Source: Halorubrum sp. (GTDB lineage Archaea; Halobacteriota; Halobacteria; Halobacteriales; Haloferacaceae). From it: a stretch of 41,301 nucleotides of DNA. This document shows, piece by piece, positions 1 to 9,451 of this stretch. Both the position numbers and the translations under genes were made by a program. Below the pieces are notes generated by a model, which worked only from the letters and a program-made list of their open reading frames with translations, made no database searches and had not been told where the DNA came from. The number at the start of each line of letters is the position of its first letter. Position 1 is the stretch's first letter. Location of the stretch: contig JAQCNI010000113.1 of assembly GCA_028275105.1 (NCBI GenBank), positions 1-41,301 of the forward strand, written 5' to 3'.

Positions 1-1337
1 CCGGAGACGATCATCTGTTTGGCGTCGTCGTCGTCGAGGCCGCGCGACTGGAGGTAGAAGATGTCCTCGTCGCCGATCTTCCCGACGGTCGCCTCGTGGG
101 CGACGTCGACCTTCGACTCGTTGATCTCCATGTACGGCATCGTGTCCGACGTCGACTCGTTGTCGAACATCAGCGCGTCACATTCGACGGCCGTCGAGGA
201 GTTCTCGGCGCCGTCGGCGATGTGGACGAGCCCACGGTAGTTGGTGCGGCCGCCGTCCTTCGATATCGACTTGGACTCGATGGTCGATTTGGTCTCCGGC
301 GCGTTGTGGTACACCTTCGCGCCGGTGTCGATGTCCTGGCCCTCGCCCGCGAAGGCGATGGTGATGTGGTTGTCCGACGCGCCGCGACCCTTCAGGATCG
401 TCGAGGGGTACAGCATCGTCGCCTTCGACCCCATCGATCCCGAGATCCACTCCATCCGCCCGCCCTTCTCGGCGATGGCGCGCTTCGTGTTCAGGTTGTA
501 CGTGTTCTTCGACCAGTTCTGGACCGTGGAGTACTGGACGTGTGCGTCCTCGCCGACGAACACCTCGACGCCGCCCGAGTGGAGGTTGAACGCGGAGTAC
601 TTCGGCGCGGAACAGCCCTCGATGTAGTGGACCTCCGAGCTCTCCTCGGCGATGATGAGCGTGTGTTCGAACTGGCCCATTCCCTCGGAGTTCATCCGGA
701 AGTACGCCTGTACCGGCATGTCGACGGTGGTGTTCTCCGGCACGTAGACGAACGAGCCGCCCGACCAGATCGCGCCGTGGAGCGCCGCGAACTTGTTGTC
801 GCTCGGGGGGACACACTTCGTCATGAAGTGCTCCTTGACGATTTCCTCGTGCTCCTGAACGGCCTCGTCCATGTTACAGAAGACGACGCCCTTCTCCTCC
901 CACCGATCCTGCATGTTCTGGTAGACGACCTCCGACTCGTACTGGGCGCCGACGCCGGAGAGCGCGTTCTTTTCGGCCTCCGGGATGCCCAGTTTGTCGA
1001 AGGTGTCCTTTATTTCGTCCGGGAGCTCCGTCCAGTCGTCGACGCCGGCGCGGGCGTCGACGTCCGGCCGGATGTACGGGATGATCTCGTCGAGGTCGAC
1101 CTCCGAGAGGTCCGGCTGGCCGGGCCAATCGGTCGGCATCGGCATCGCCTGGAACTGCTTGAGTGCGCGTAGGCGGCGCTCCAGCATCCACTCCGGTTCG
1201 TCCTTGTCCTCCGAGATGACGCGGACCGTCTCCTCGGTGAGACCCTTCTCGGTCTGGAAGGCGGAGTTCTCCTCCTTCTTGAACTCGAAGCGGGCCTCCG
1301 TGTCAGTGTCTTGAAGATCGTCTTGTTGTGAACTCAT
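1..1337 (-). CDS. sufB: Fe-S cluster assembly protein SufB (partial, runs off the left edge)
   Basis: Minus-strand translation from ATG at 1337 reads MSSQQDDLQDTDTEARFEFKKEENSAFQTEKGLTEETVRVISEDKDEPEWMLERRLRALKQF... and later CSAPKYSAFNLHSGGVEVFVGEDAHVQYSTVQNWSKNTYNLNTKRA, a typical SufB; lies directly downstream of sufC. Confidence 0.95.
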   Translation of the reverse strand, partial: MSSQQDDLQDTDTEARFEFKKEENSAFQTEKGLTEETVRVISEDKDEPEWMLERRLRALKQFQAMPMPTDWPGQPDLSEVDLDEIIPYIRPDVDARAGVDDWTELPDEIKDTFDKLGIPEAEKNALSGVGAQYESEVVYQNMQDRWEEKGVVFCNMDEAVQEHEEIVKEHFMTKCVPPSDNKFAALHGAIWSGGSFVYVPENTTVDMPVQAYFRMNSEGMGQFEHTLIIAEESSEVHYIEGCSAPKYSAFNLHSGGVEVFVGEDAHVQYSTVQNWSKNTYNLNTKRAIAEKGGRMEWISGSMGSKATMLYPSTILKGRGASDNHITIAFAGEGQDIDTGAKVYHNAPETKSTIESKSISKDGGRTNYRGLVHIADGAENSSTAVECDALMFDNESTSDTMPYMEINESKVDVAHEATVGKIGDEDIFYLQSRGLDDDDAKQMIVS

Positions 1338-1389
1338 GATATTATGTTACGTGTTGTCCGGTTTATTCCTGTTGAGTAACTGTTTATAG

Positions 1390-2310
1390 TTACGCCGCCC
1401 CGAGCGCGTTCTCGCGAACCCAGTCGTACCCCTCGTCCTCGAGCTTCTGAGCGAGCTCCGCACCGCCGCTCTCGACGACCTCACCGTCCAGCATCACGTG
1501 GACGTGGTCGGGTTCGACGTACTCGAGGATCCGCTGGTAGTGGGTGATCTGGAGGATTCCGGTGCCCTGCTCGTCACGGAGCGCGTTGATCCCCTTTGAG
1601 ACGTCCTGAAGTCGGTCGATGTCGAGCCCGGAGTCGATCTCGTCGAGCACGGCGAAAGCGGGTTCGAGCATCGCAGCCTGGAGGACCTCGTTCTGCTTCT
1701 TCTCACCGCCGGAGAAGCCCGCGTTGAGATACCGCTGCATGAACTTCTCGTCCATCTCGAGCAGTTCCATCTTCTCCGAGAGGATCTTCTGGAACTCGGC
1801 AACGCCGATCTCGCCGTCGTCGGCCGGTCCCTCCATCGGGGACGTCTCGTAGCCGTCGTCGTCGGCCGACCCCGCGTCGGCGTCTTCCTTCTGGTCCTCG
1901 AACAGCTCCTCGCGCTCCTCCGCCTTGGCGTTGAGCGCCTGCCGGAGGAAGTTCGTCATCGTGATGCCCTCGATCTCGGCCGGATACTGGAACCCGAGGA
2001 ACACGCCGAGCGCGGCGCGCTCGTTGGGCTCCAACTCGAGCAGTTCCCAGTGATAGTCCGCCTCGTCGAGTTCGACGTCAACGTCGGCGACGTCCGCCTC
2101 CTCGAGGTGGAGGGCGATGCTTCCGTCGGTGACCTCGTAGGCCGGGTGGCCGGCGATCACCTTCGCCAGCGTCGACTTGCCGGAGCCGTTCGGACCCATC
2201 AGCGCGTGGATCTCGCCGGTTTCGACTTCGAGGTCGACGCCCCGAAGGATCCGTTCCCCGTCCTCCTCGTCGACCCGTGTATGTAGGTTGCGTATCTCGA
2301 GAGTTGCCAT
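1390..2310 (-). CDS. sufC: Fe-S cluster assembly ATPase SufC
   Basis: 306-aa ORF with Walker [13 protein letters not shown] signature [11 protein letters not shown] and Walker [14 protein letters not shown]; operon with sufB. Confidence 0.95.
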   Translation of the reverse strand: MATLEIRNLHTRVDEEDGERILRGVDLEVETGEIHALMGPNGSGKSTLAKVIAGHPAYEVTDGSIALHLEEADVADVDVELDEADYHWELLELEPNERAALGVFLGFQYPAEIEGITMTNFLRQALNAKAEEREELFEDQKEDADAGSADDDGYETSPMEGPADDGEIGVAEFQKILSEKMELLEMDEKFMQRYLNAGFSGGEKKQNEVLQAAMLEPAFAVLDEIDSGLDIDRLQDVSKGINALRDEQGTGILQITHYQRILEYVEPDHVHVMLDGEVVESGGAELAQKLEDEGYDWVRENALGAA

Positions 2311-2434
2311 ATGTAGTATCGGACCTCGTACCCGTAACGTGGGTGTTCTCGCGGTTAACGGTTACGGATACACCCGGAGAAACTCCCGAGTTCGAGAACA
2401 ATTCTTTCAGCGACGAAAATCCGAGTTCGGGATC

Positions 2435-5400
2435 TCACATGAACGAGCCGAGTCCGGTCTGTTCTTGGCCCGTCTTGACCTCCTCCCACGAAGTGCCGAG
2501 TGCCTCTATCACCCGTTCGATCGGCCCCTGTAGCGTCTTGTCGAGCATCTTCTCCCAGTCAACCGCGAACTCCGCGGGGATCTGGTCGGCGTATTCGAAA
2601 CAGATCACGTCCGGGTCCCGTTTGAACTCGCCGTAGATCGGGTCGTGTTGCGGGTCGAGACCGCGTTCCGCCTCCATCCGTTCCCAGAAGTCCGGATGGA
2701 CCTTCTCCAAGTAGAGCCGCTTCGGCTTCGAGCCGCTCCCGAAGTTCGTCCCGAGGAGTTCGTTGGCATATCGGGCACCCCGGACTTGGGCGGTCGGAGT
2801 CTCGTAGGCGTCGAGCCGCTTGCCGATCCCGCCCGGAATCCCGACCGCCTCGACGTCGATCTCGCCCGCCAGGAAGTCGTCGATGACGTCCGAGAGGGAC
2901 GCCGTGATCTCCGCGAGATCGTCGTCGATGTCGTCACCCATCACGATCGTCTCGATGACGTTCTGTTGGACCTCCTTCGTGATCGCTGCGATGTCCGATC
3001 GCTTGTACTCGAACCCGGTGATATCGATGTCGTCGACGTCCTTTCCCTCCTTCCAGACGATGTGGCCCGCGTACCGCTTCTTTTTGCCCGCCTGGAAGAA
3101 CCGGCGATACAGCTTCTCGAACTCGATCTCGAACCGGTGTGTCTCCGCGTTTAACTCCTCGCGCGCGAAATCATCGTACCGTCCGTTGATGTGGTCCGCT
3201 ATGTCGAAGGAGGTCTCGATCGCCGCCTCCTCGTCGGCGTCCTTGCCGAGGGAGAGCATGACGCTGTCGGTGTTGTGGAGTACGATCCCGCCGACGCCGT
3301 CAACGAAGTTCTCGTTCTCGGCGACGCTGAGGTCGTACACGTACCCGTCGTGATCTACTGCCTCAACGACCGGATCCCGTCCGCCTCGATAGTGGTCGCA
3401 CGCTCGGATCGTGTAGCGTCCGTTGTTCTCCCCGTAGTTCAGCGAGTGTTTCTCCCCGCGTTGGGTGAGTAATGTGGAGAGGCCCGCCGCGAGTTCTCGG
3501 CTCGTCGTCTCGAACTCGAAGTTTCGCTCGCAGTACGCAGCCGAGTACCGCGGGAACTCGCGTGAACCATCGCCCCCAACGAGTACGTCGACGAAGAGCC
3601 GTTGGAGATCGTCAGGGAGATTGAACACGAATCCGGGAATGCGTTTCCCACCCGACGGTTGTCCGGCGAGCTCACGGAAGAACACCGCCGAGAGTTCGTT
3701 CATCATCCGGAGTTTGTGGGTGCCGTCGTCGTACGTCACCGACTGGTCCCCGGAACCGGTCTGGTGTTCGACTGTTCGCTCCTTGGACGTATCCGACGCG
3801 ATGATACTCGCCGTCGCTCCATCGAACAGACGGCGGTAATCCTCTTGGAGACCCTCCAGCCACTCCGTTCCGGATTCGGAGATGCTCACACCACACGTGG
3901 AATCAGTCGTTTCGACGGTTGAGGCGCTCCCGTCGGCGACGTACGCGGCGAGCAACCGCACGAGCGCCCGTCCGTCTTCGGAGTCCAAGTCGACGTATCG
4001 CTGTATCTTGATGCGCTGCGCTATCACGTCATGATGCCCGTAGCCAAACCGGACCCAGTCGTCGTCTGCGTGGACGCGCTTAACTTTCGGCTCCGCGCTC
4101 TCGCTACCGACGCTTCGGCCGTCCTCGTCCTCGCGCGTGTACCCCTCCAACACGTCGTATACGTCGATCGTTTCGACCGTTTCGACCTCGGGGAGACCGG
4201 ACACTCGAAGCGGCGCTTCGACGTCCTCCGGCTTCGTTTCGACGAGGGTGCCATCCTCCTCGACGACGTACGAGTGGTCTCTCGTCGTCGTCGATTCGCC
4301 GAACTTGTGCCGGAGATTGACCACCGGCTTGTCGGTCTCGTGTCGGATCACCCGTTCGATCGGCCGCCACTCCGGTTCAGTGTTCTCGGTCACCGAAAGC
4401 GCCTCCCACCCGTCCACGCGACGCCGTTCCTTGTCGACGGATGCCGAAGCGACCGGTCCGCCGTCGGCAGTGATAACCACGTCCTCGCTCGCGGTCGCGT
4501 CCGAGCGCTCGAAGAGATCGGCAATCGGGAGGATTCGAACGATTCCGTCCGGATCGCGTACGACAACTGGCCTGTCGCCCGTGACGCTGTCCCCATACGC
4601 GACGTCGTGGCCCAACTCGTTGGCGGCGCCTTCCGTGAAGTCGATAACCTCACGGCCGGTCGCCGTAACGGCCGCAGCGCCCTCCTTGTCGTACAGCCGG
4701 AATCGATCCCATCCCGTTACACCATATAACGACTGGCCGACGAATTGGAACTTCCCGTTCCGTCCCGCGAGGAGCGTGTGGTTGTCTTCGACGGTCACGC
4801 AGTAGACGCCGTTTTCGGCCTCGCTTCGGTCGGCACTCCGATTCATCCGGAGCGTGTTCTTCCCGTCTTCCGTAACGTAAATTCGCCAGCTCCCGCTGTC
4901 GTGGTTGTAGTTCGCGGTGAGCCCGAGGTGGGCACACAGGCGGAGCACGTCGTCCCGAAGCCGCTCGCTCGACGTCGTGTATCGCCACGATCCGGACTGG
5001 CGGTCACCATCACCGTCGATCAGAGTATCCAAGAACGCGCGTTTCTGTGCCCTCGCCGACTCGAAGATGCGATCCGGGATCCGCTTCTCGAAGCTCCCGT
5101 CCCCACAGCGGTTCCGGAGGAGATCCCCGAGCAGTTTCGACGTGATCTGATAGCGGCGCTCGTTGACGGCGTAGTCAAACCCCATCCGATCGAGGAGCTC
5201 GCCGATCGTGGCGTGGGCGGAATCGCCGCCGTCCGTAACGGCGTTCTGTGCGATCGTCACCGTGGTCGCTGAGCCGCAAAAATCGTCGCCGAATCGCTTC
5301 TTCTCGGACGTGTACACGTTTCCTTCGGTGACATACCACGCGAGGAGTTCGAGGAAGTCGTCGCCGTCGAACGTCCGCGGGATCCATTTCCGACCGGACT

Positions 5401-8400
5401 CGCGGTGAACGAAGCTCCGCTCACAAACCGACTCGACGTACTCACGGTGTCGCTCGAACTCCGCGGCCGTGAACACGTAGCCGGTTTCGCCGACGTCCGC
5501 TTTCGGGACGCGTCGGGGTGTCCAGCCGAGTTCGGCGGTGAACGTCTGACCGTGGACGCTCGGTCGGACCCACACCTCGTACTCGCCGTCGACGAGTTCG
5601 GTCAGATCGACCTCGTCGGTCCGCTCGCCGTCCGGGCCGTCCCAGTCGTGGGGGAGTTCGTAGTTAGTCGCCCGATCGAGATCGCCGGCCGCCACGAAAC
5701 CGTACCCGTCCTCGGTGATCCCGTTCGTCTCGTTTTTTCGGACCAGCATCCGGTGGTTCGGCGTCACTCGGAAGTCGATCTTCGAGGTCTCGATGTCGAC
5801 GAGATCACCCCGGTAATCGGGATACGCGTGGGTCTCTTCGACGGTCCTGACCTCCATCGCCTCCGTGTCGGGATCGAGCGAGTACACGGCGTCGCCGACG
5901 GCCAAGTCCGTGATCGACCGAACCCCCTCGGGAGTCACGACCTCGGTGTCCGGCGTGAAGCAGTTCATGATAACCTTGACCGCGCCTTGCTGTCGGTCGT
6001 ACTGTTCGTACGGCTCGGTGTCAGGGGCGTGGTCGTTCCGGAGCGCCTTCTTTTTCTCGCGCTCGGAAAGGAGCTCGTCAACCATCTCGCGCATGATCCC
6101 GTCCGGCTCCTTCCGAAAGTGGGTCCCGTTGGGGGCGACGTACGTCTCGCCGTCGTACTCCGCGGGGTCAACTTTCGTTTCCGGACCCGCGTTGATCGTT
6201 ACCATACACATTGGATAGAGACTCTTTAAATCCTGGACCGTCACCATCTCCTTGACGCCGGTGATCGGGTCGAAGACGGCGCCACCTTCGAACTCCTCGG
6301 ACTCCTGTTGGCCCTTCGTCGGGAGGGCGAACTTCCCGAACGCCTTGTGGAGGACGTACATGTCGACGGTGTCGCCTGGGGTCGGTGCGTCCTCGATCTT
6401 ACAGCCCACGAACGTACGCACCTCGTCCCAGAAGGCGATCACGTCCCGTGCGCGGTCGATCCCGACGCAGAGTTCCACGTCGCGGATGCTGTACTCCAGG
6501 AGTCGCTCCGGGTCCTGCTCCCAGAGGTCGCCGATGTCGCCCGCGTACCGCTCCTTGCCGATGCCGAGCTCGCGCTCGCCGACCGCGTCGAGCCGGTACG
6601 ACTCCAGTTCGGTGAACATCGTCCGCTTGTAGGCGTACAGCAGGTCGAACACGACCCGTCCCTTGATATCGGGGCCGCCCCAGCCGGAGCGCCACACCTC
6701 GCCGATGCGGGAGAGCCGGTCGATCGACAGGTCGTACTGGCTCCCCGGATCGATCTCTTCCATCCGGTCGAGGACGTATGGAACGTCGAAATCCTCGCAG
6801 TTGTGAACGAGACAGTCGTCCGCAAAGAAGTCGTGCGTGGTCGTCTCGATATCGTACGTCGTCTCCGTGCCGACACGGTCCACACCGGTTACCTCCACGA
6901 ACACGTACTCCGGCCACTCATCGAGAGTCGTTTCGTGCCGTTTGAGATTGATCCCTCTGCGATGTTTGTCTCGGCCGATCCGCTTCTCGTCGGTGCCAGT
7001 GTCCGCCTCGAAGAGTGCGTACGAGATGTTTTCGCTGCGCCCGCTTTTCCCGCCATCCAGCGTTCTCAGCGCGTCCCGTTTTTTCGGATGTGAGAGATGC
7101 GGGAGGATCCGATCTTTGAGTCGCTGGAGGTCGCGTTCCGCGTTCGGAACTCGAACCACGTTCTCACGCTGCTCCGCGTAGACACCGATCCGACGGAACA
7201 ACTTCACGTACCATTCACCGATGGACCGATTCTCGGCGGCAACGGTCACCGAGGAGGAAACGCTACCATCCCCATCGATGACTCCCGCGAGGAACCGTTC
7301 GATATGGGATTCGGGGAGTTCGAAAACCGTCGAGAGGTCGGCCCGCTCCTCGTTTTTGTTACCCAACGGGATCCCAAGCCCGTTGAACGCGTACATCAGG
7401 GCGGAGTCCAAGACGTTCTGTTTGTAACATCCCTTGCCGTCGGGTTCGAGGTGTGGCTCACCGGGGAACTGCTCGTGTAACTCCTCGCGAGTGTTGTAGA
7501 AACGGATCCCGTCGTCCGGCGACATGGATCCGTCGGTAAGGATCAGTCCCGCGAGATACAGTTCATGTGCGGTGAGTTCCCTCTTAAGATCCCGTCGCGT
7601 ACGACGGTACTCACGCCCACCGTCAGGAAGCGGGATGTCGTATCGGTCGGCCGCGATCCGACAGCGTTCCGGGGTCCAAACGTCCGTCTTCGGGTGATAC
7701 AACGCACCCGTTTCGAGGCCGAAGTCTTCTGCCAGTTCCGAGATGGCACCGTACGGAAGTTCGGATTTGAACGGGCCGATCGTCCCTTCGTTTTCGAACC
7801 GCTGGTATTCGGTCGGGACGAGATCGCTGAGTGTCGGGACTCGAGGGGAATCGACGTTCAGTTTCCGTGGCTTGAGGAGGTAATCCCCGACCCCAATGTC
7901 TCGGCCCTCTTTCCAGTCGACCTGCTCGTCGTCGCCAACCATCACGCGATGGTCTTCGGAGCTACGGAGATCGGTCCCGTCCGCGAGCTCGTACCGGAGG
8001 ACATCCGTCTCGCTTTCCCACTTGTTTGTGACCTCCGCGGTCGTCGTCCATCGGTCGTCGCTTCCGATCACCTCGTCCCCGATGGACACGTCCTCGATCC
8101 GTTTTTCCGTTCCGTCAGCCGTGAGGATCCGGCTATCCGCTGGAAGGCAGTTCCACCCCGTAAAGAGATCCGGATCGGTGTCGTCGATGTACTCGACGAA
8201 GGCGTCGAGCATCGCGGCCTCTTCCTCGAAGGTGCGTACCTCGAAGTCGATCTCGCCGCCGCCGTCGCCGACGATCCCCTCATAGTCGGGGAGATCCTCC
8301 GGCGGCGGAACCGCCGCCTCGGGCGCGTCGTACAGCCAGACGACGTACTCGTCGTCGTAGGAGTCGTGGCTGGTGAGACAGATGATCGGCTCCTCGCCGT

Positions 8401-9127
8401 CCTCGGGGAACCCGCGGCGGTCGTCGACCTCAATGTCGAAGGTGTTCACCCGCAACTCGGCGTCGACGGCGGCGGGTTCGAGGTGGCCCTCGTGGACCTG
8501 GATCGTCCCCGCCTCGTCGTCGAGTCGCCGTTCCTCGACGCGGATCCCGCCGTTGAGCCCGTTATCGATGAGAAAGCGGTTGGGGAACAGAATATCCGCC
8601 TCGAAGGTGGTCTCGAAGTCGTCACGGATGCTCCCGACGTCGCGGGGGGTCCGGGTGACGATCCGGGTGAGCGGCTCGCCGCGGATGCTTTCATAGGGGT
8701 CGCCCCCCGGATCCACCTCACGGGTGCCGATGACGACGTCGTACGCCTCGACGGGGTCGCGGTCGAGGTCGGCGGTGGGGACGTAGAAGTACGGCTCCAC
8801 GCCCAGCACCCGGAGGTGTTCCGGGCGGGCGTATTCGGCGTCCCCGTCGACGTGTTCCGCCGGCCGACGGCCGAACACGTGAACGACGGGGTACTCGTCG
8901 CTGCCGTAGCCCTCGACGGCGTAGTCGATCTGCGTGATCATCAGCTCGACGGTGCCGGTCGAGTCCGGAAACTTCGCCTCGTCGACGTCGACGACGTCGC
9001 TGATGCGGCCGCCTCCGCCGCCGGCGACGACCTTCGCCTCCTCGGCGGCGAGGTCGCCACGGCCGGTGCCGTCGTCAGCGTCCATCCCGTCGGGCGATGA
9101 GAACTCCGAGAGCCCCGACTGTGTCAT
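2435..9127 (-). CDS. polB: Family B DNA polymerase with three inteins (start taken at MTQSGLSEFSS, 9127, not the ORF-track start at 9235)
   Basis: Extein motifs: FDIEVDDRRGFP (Exo I), DPDLFTGWN/CEDFDVPYVLDRM (Exo II), DLKSLYPMCMVTINAGPET (Pol A), KVIMN/SLYGVTGW (Pol B), AYGD/TDSVML (Pol C). Total 2230 aa; about 931 aa after removal of three inteins. Confidence 0.95.
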   Translation of the reverse strand: MTQSGLSEFSSPDGMDADDGTGRGDLAAEEAKVVAGGGGGRISDVVDVDEAKFPDSTGTVELMITQIDYAVEGYGSDEYPVVHVFGRRPAEHVDGDAEYARPEHLRVLGVEPYFYVPTADLDRDPVEAYDVVIGTREVDPGGDPYESIRGEPLTRIVTRTPRDVGSIRDDFETTFEADILFPNRFLIDNGLNGGIRVEERRLDDEAGTIQVHEGHLEPAAVDAELRVNTFDIEVDDRRGFPEDGEEPIICLTSHDSYDDEYVVWLYDAPEAAVPPPEDLPDYEGIVGDGGGEIDFEVRTFEEEAAMLDAFVEYIDDTDPDLFTGWNCLPADSRILTADGTEKRIEDVSIGDEVIGSDDRWTTTAEVTNKWESETDVLRYELADGTDLRSSEDHRVMVGDDEQVDWKEGRDIGVGDYLLKPRKLNVDSPRVPTLSDLVPTEYQRFENEGTIGPFKSELPYGAISELAEDFGLETGALYHPKTDVWTPERCRIAADRYDIPLPDGGREYRRTRRDLKRELTAHELYLAGLILTDGSMSPDDGIRFYNTREELHEQFPGEPHLEPDGKGCYKQNVLDSALMYAFNGLGIPLGNKNEERADLSTVFELPESHIERFLAGVIDGDGSVSSSVTVAAENRSIGEWYVKLFRRIGVYAEQRENVVRVPNAERDLQRLKDRILPHLSHPKKRDALRTLDGGKSGRSENISYALFEADTGTDEKRIGRDKHRRGINLKRHETTLDEWPEYVFVEVTGVDRVGTETTYDIETTTHDFFADDCLVHNCEDFDVPYVLDRMEEIDPGSQYDLSIDRLSRIGEVWRSGWGGPDIKGRVVFDLLYAYKRTMFTELESYRLDAVGERELGIGKERYAGDIGDLWEQDPERLLEYSIRDVELCVGIDRARDVIAFWDEVRTFVGCKIEDAPTPGDTVDMYVLHKAFGKFALPTKGQQESEEFEGGAVFDPITGVKEMVTVQDLKSLYPMCMVTINAGPETKVDPAEYDGETYVAPNGTHFRKEPDGIMREMVDELLSEREKKKALRNDHAPDTEPYEQYDRQQGAVKVIMNCFTPDTEVVTPEGVRSITDLAVGDAVYSLDPDTEAMEVRTVEETHAYPDYRGDLVDIETSKIDFRVTPNHRMLVRKNETNGITEDGYGFVAAGDLDRATNYELPHDWDGPDGERTDEVDLTELVDGEYEVWVRPSVHGQTFTAELGWTPRRVPKADVGETGYVFTAAEFERHREYVESVCERSFVHRESGRKWIPRTFDGDDFLELLAWYVTEGNVYTSEKKRFGDDFCGSATTVTIAQNAVTDGGDSAHATIGELLDRMGFDYAVNERRYQITSKLLGDLLRNRCGDGSFEKRIPDRIFESARAQKRAFLDTLIDGDGDRQSGSWRYTTSSERLRDDVLRLCAHLGLTANYNHDSGSWRIYVTEDGKNTLRMNRSADRSEAENGVYCVTVEDNHTLLAGRNGKFQFVGQSLYGVTGWDRFRLYDKEGAAAVTATGREVIDFTEGAANELGHDVAYGDSVTGDRPVVVRDPDGIVRILPIADLFERSDATASEDVVITADGGPVASASVDKERRRVDGWEALSVTENTEPEWRPIERVIRHETDKPVVNLRHKFGESTTTRDHSYVVEEDGTLVETKPEDVEAPLRVSGLPEVETVETIDVYDVLEGYTREDEDGRSVGSESAEPKVKRVHADDDWVRFGYGHHDVIAQRIKIQRYVDLDSEDGRALVRLLAAYVADGSASTVETTDSTCGVSISESGTEWLEGLQEDYRRLFDGATASIIASDTSKERTVEHQTGSGDQSVTYDDGTHKLRMMNELSAVFFRELAGQPSGGKRIPGFVFNLPDDLQRLFVDVLVGGDGSREFPRYSAAYCERNFEFETTSRELAAGLSTLLTQRGEKHSLNYGENNGRYTIRACDHYRGGRDPVVEAVDHDGYVYDLSVAENENFVDGVGGIVLHNTDSVMLSLGKDADEEAAIETSFDIADHINGRYDDFAREELNAETHRFEIEFEKLYRRFFQAGKKKRYAGHIVWKEGKDVDDIDITGFEYKRSDIAAITKEVQQNVIETIVMGDDIDDDLAEITASLSDVIDDFLAGEIDVEAVGIPGGIGKRLDAYETPTAQVRGARYANELLGTNFGSGSKPKRLYLEKVHPDFWERMEAERGLDPQHDPIYGEFKRDPDVICFEYADQIPAEFAVDWEKMLDKTLQGPIERVIEALGTSWEEVKTGQEQTGLGSFM
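3272..4588 (-). other. Intein 3 in PolB (439 aa, LAGLIDADG-like), at YGD/TDS
   Basis: Starts SVTGDRPVVVRDPDGIVRILPIADLF, ends NENFVDGVGGIVLHN followed by T; motifs LLAAYVADG and FVDVLVGGDG. S codon 4586-4588, N codon 3272-3274. Confidence 0.93.
4733..5962 (-). other. Intein 2 in PolB (410 aa, LAGLIDADG-type), at KVIMN/SLYG
   Basis: Starts CFTPDTEVVTPEGVRSITDLAVGDAVYSL, ends VEDNHTLLAGRNGKFQFVGQ followed by S; motifs LLAWYVTEG and FLDTLIDGDG. C codon 5960-5962, Q codon 4733-4735. Confidence 0.92.
6800..8149 (-). other. Intein 1 in PolB (450 aa, LAGLIDADG endonuclease-type), in the Exo II motif
   Basis: Starts CLPADSRILTADGTEKRIEDVSIGDEV, ends ETTTHDFFADDCLVHN followed by C; endonuclease motifs LAGLILTDG and LAGVIDGDG. 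Boundaries checked at codon level (C codon 8147-8149, N codon 6800-6802). Confidence 0.93.
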
Positions 9128-9240
9128 ACGAACCGTACGGCGGACCCGACTAAAAAACTCGGCGTTCGGGTGCGGCGTCCGGGGCGGCGATACCTCCCGC
9201 CACGGAAAGGCATATAATGTGGCATAACATACCATGGTCC

Positions 9241-9414
9241 ATGCCCTCGAACCCTCGCCGGGAGAACGGGACGCACCGCCCGGGTAGCCGCGACGCGCCC
9301 GACGCCGAGGTGGAGGCCTATGAGGACGACGGCAACGTGGTGCTTTTCGACGCCACGAACCCGCTCGCGTGGGTCGAGGCGAGCCGAACGGTCAGACTCG
9401 TCGACGCGGCCTGA
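9241..9414 (+). CDS. Short conserved haloarchaeal protein (…EAYEDDGNVVLFDATNPLAWVEASRTVRL…)
   Basis: 57-aa ORF from ATG 9241, divergent from polB, AT-rich TATA-like stretch (catataatgt) about 30 nt upstream; sequence resembles a widespread haloarchaeal short family. Confidence 0.7.
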   Translation: MPSNPRRENGTHRPGSRDAPDAEVEAYEDDGNVVLFDATNPLAWVEASRTVRLVDAA

Positions 9415-9451
9415 CGCAATCCCTTTGCTTGGTCACCCCGTAGCCACCCGC

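Noticed and set aside
7565-9100. 511-aa plus-strand ORF opposite polB (and many other ORFs antisense to polB)
   Set aside because: Antisense shadow of a high-GC coding gene; Arg/Val/Asp-rich translation with no recognisable motif, while the minus frame is a clear polymerase.
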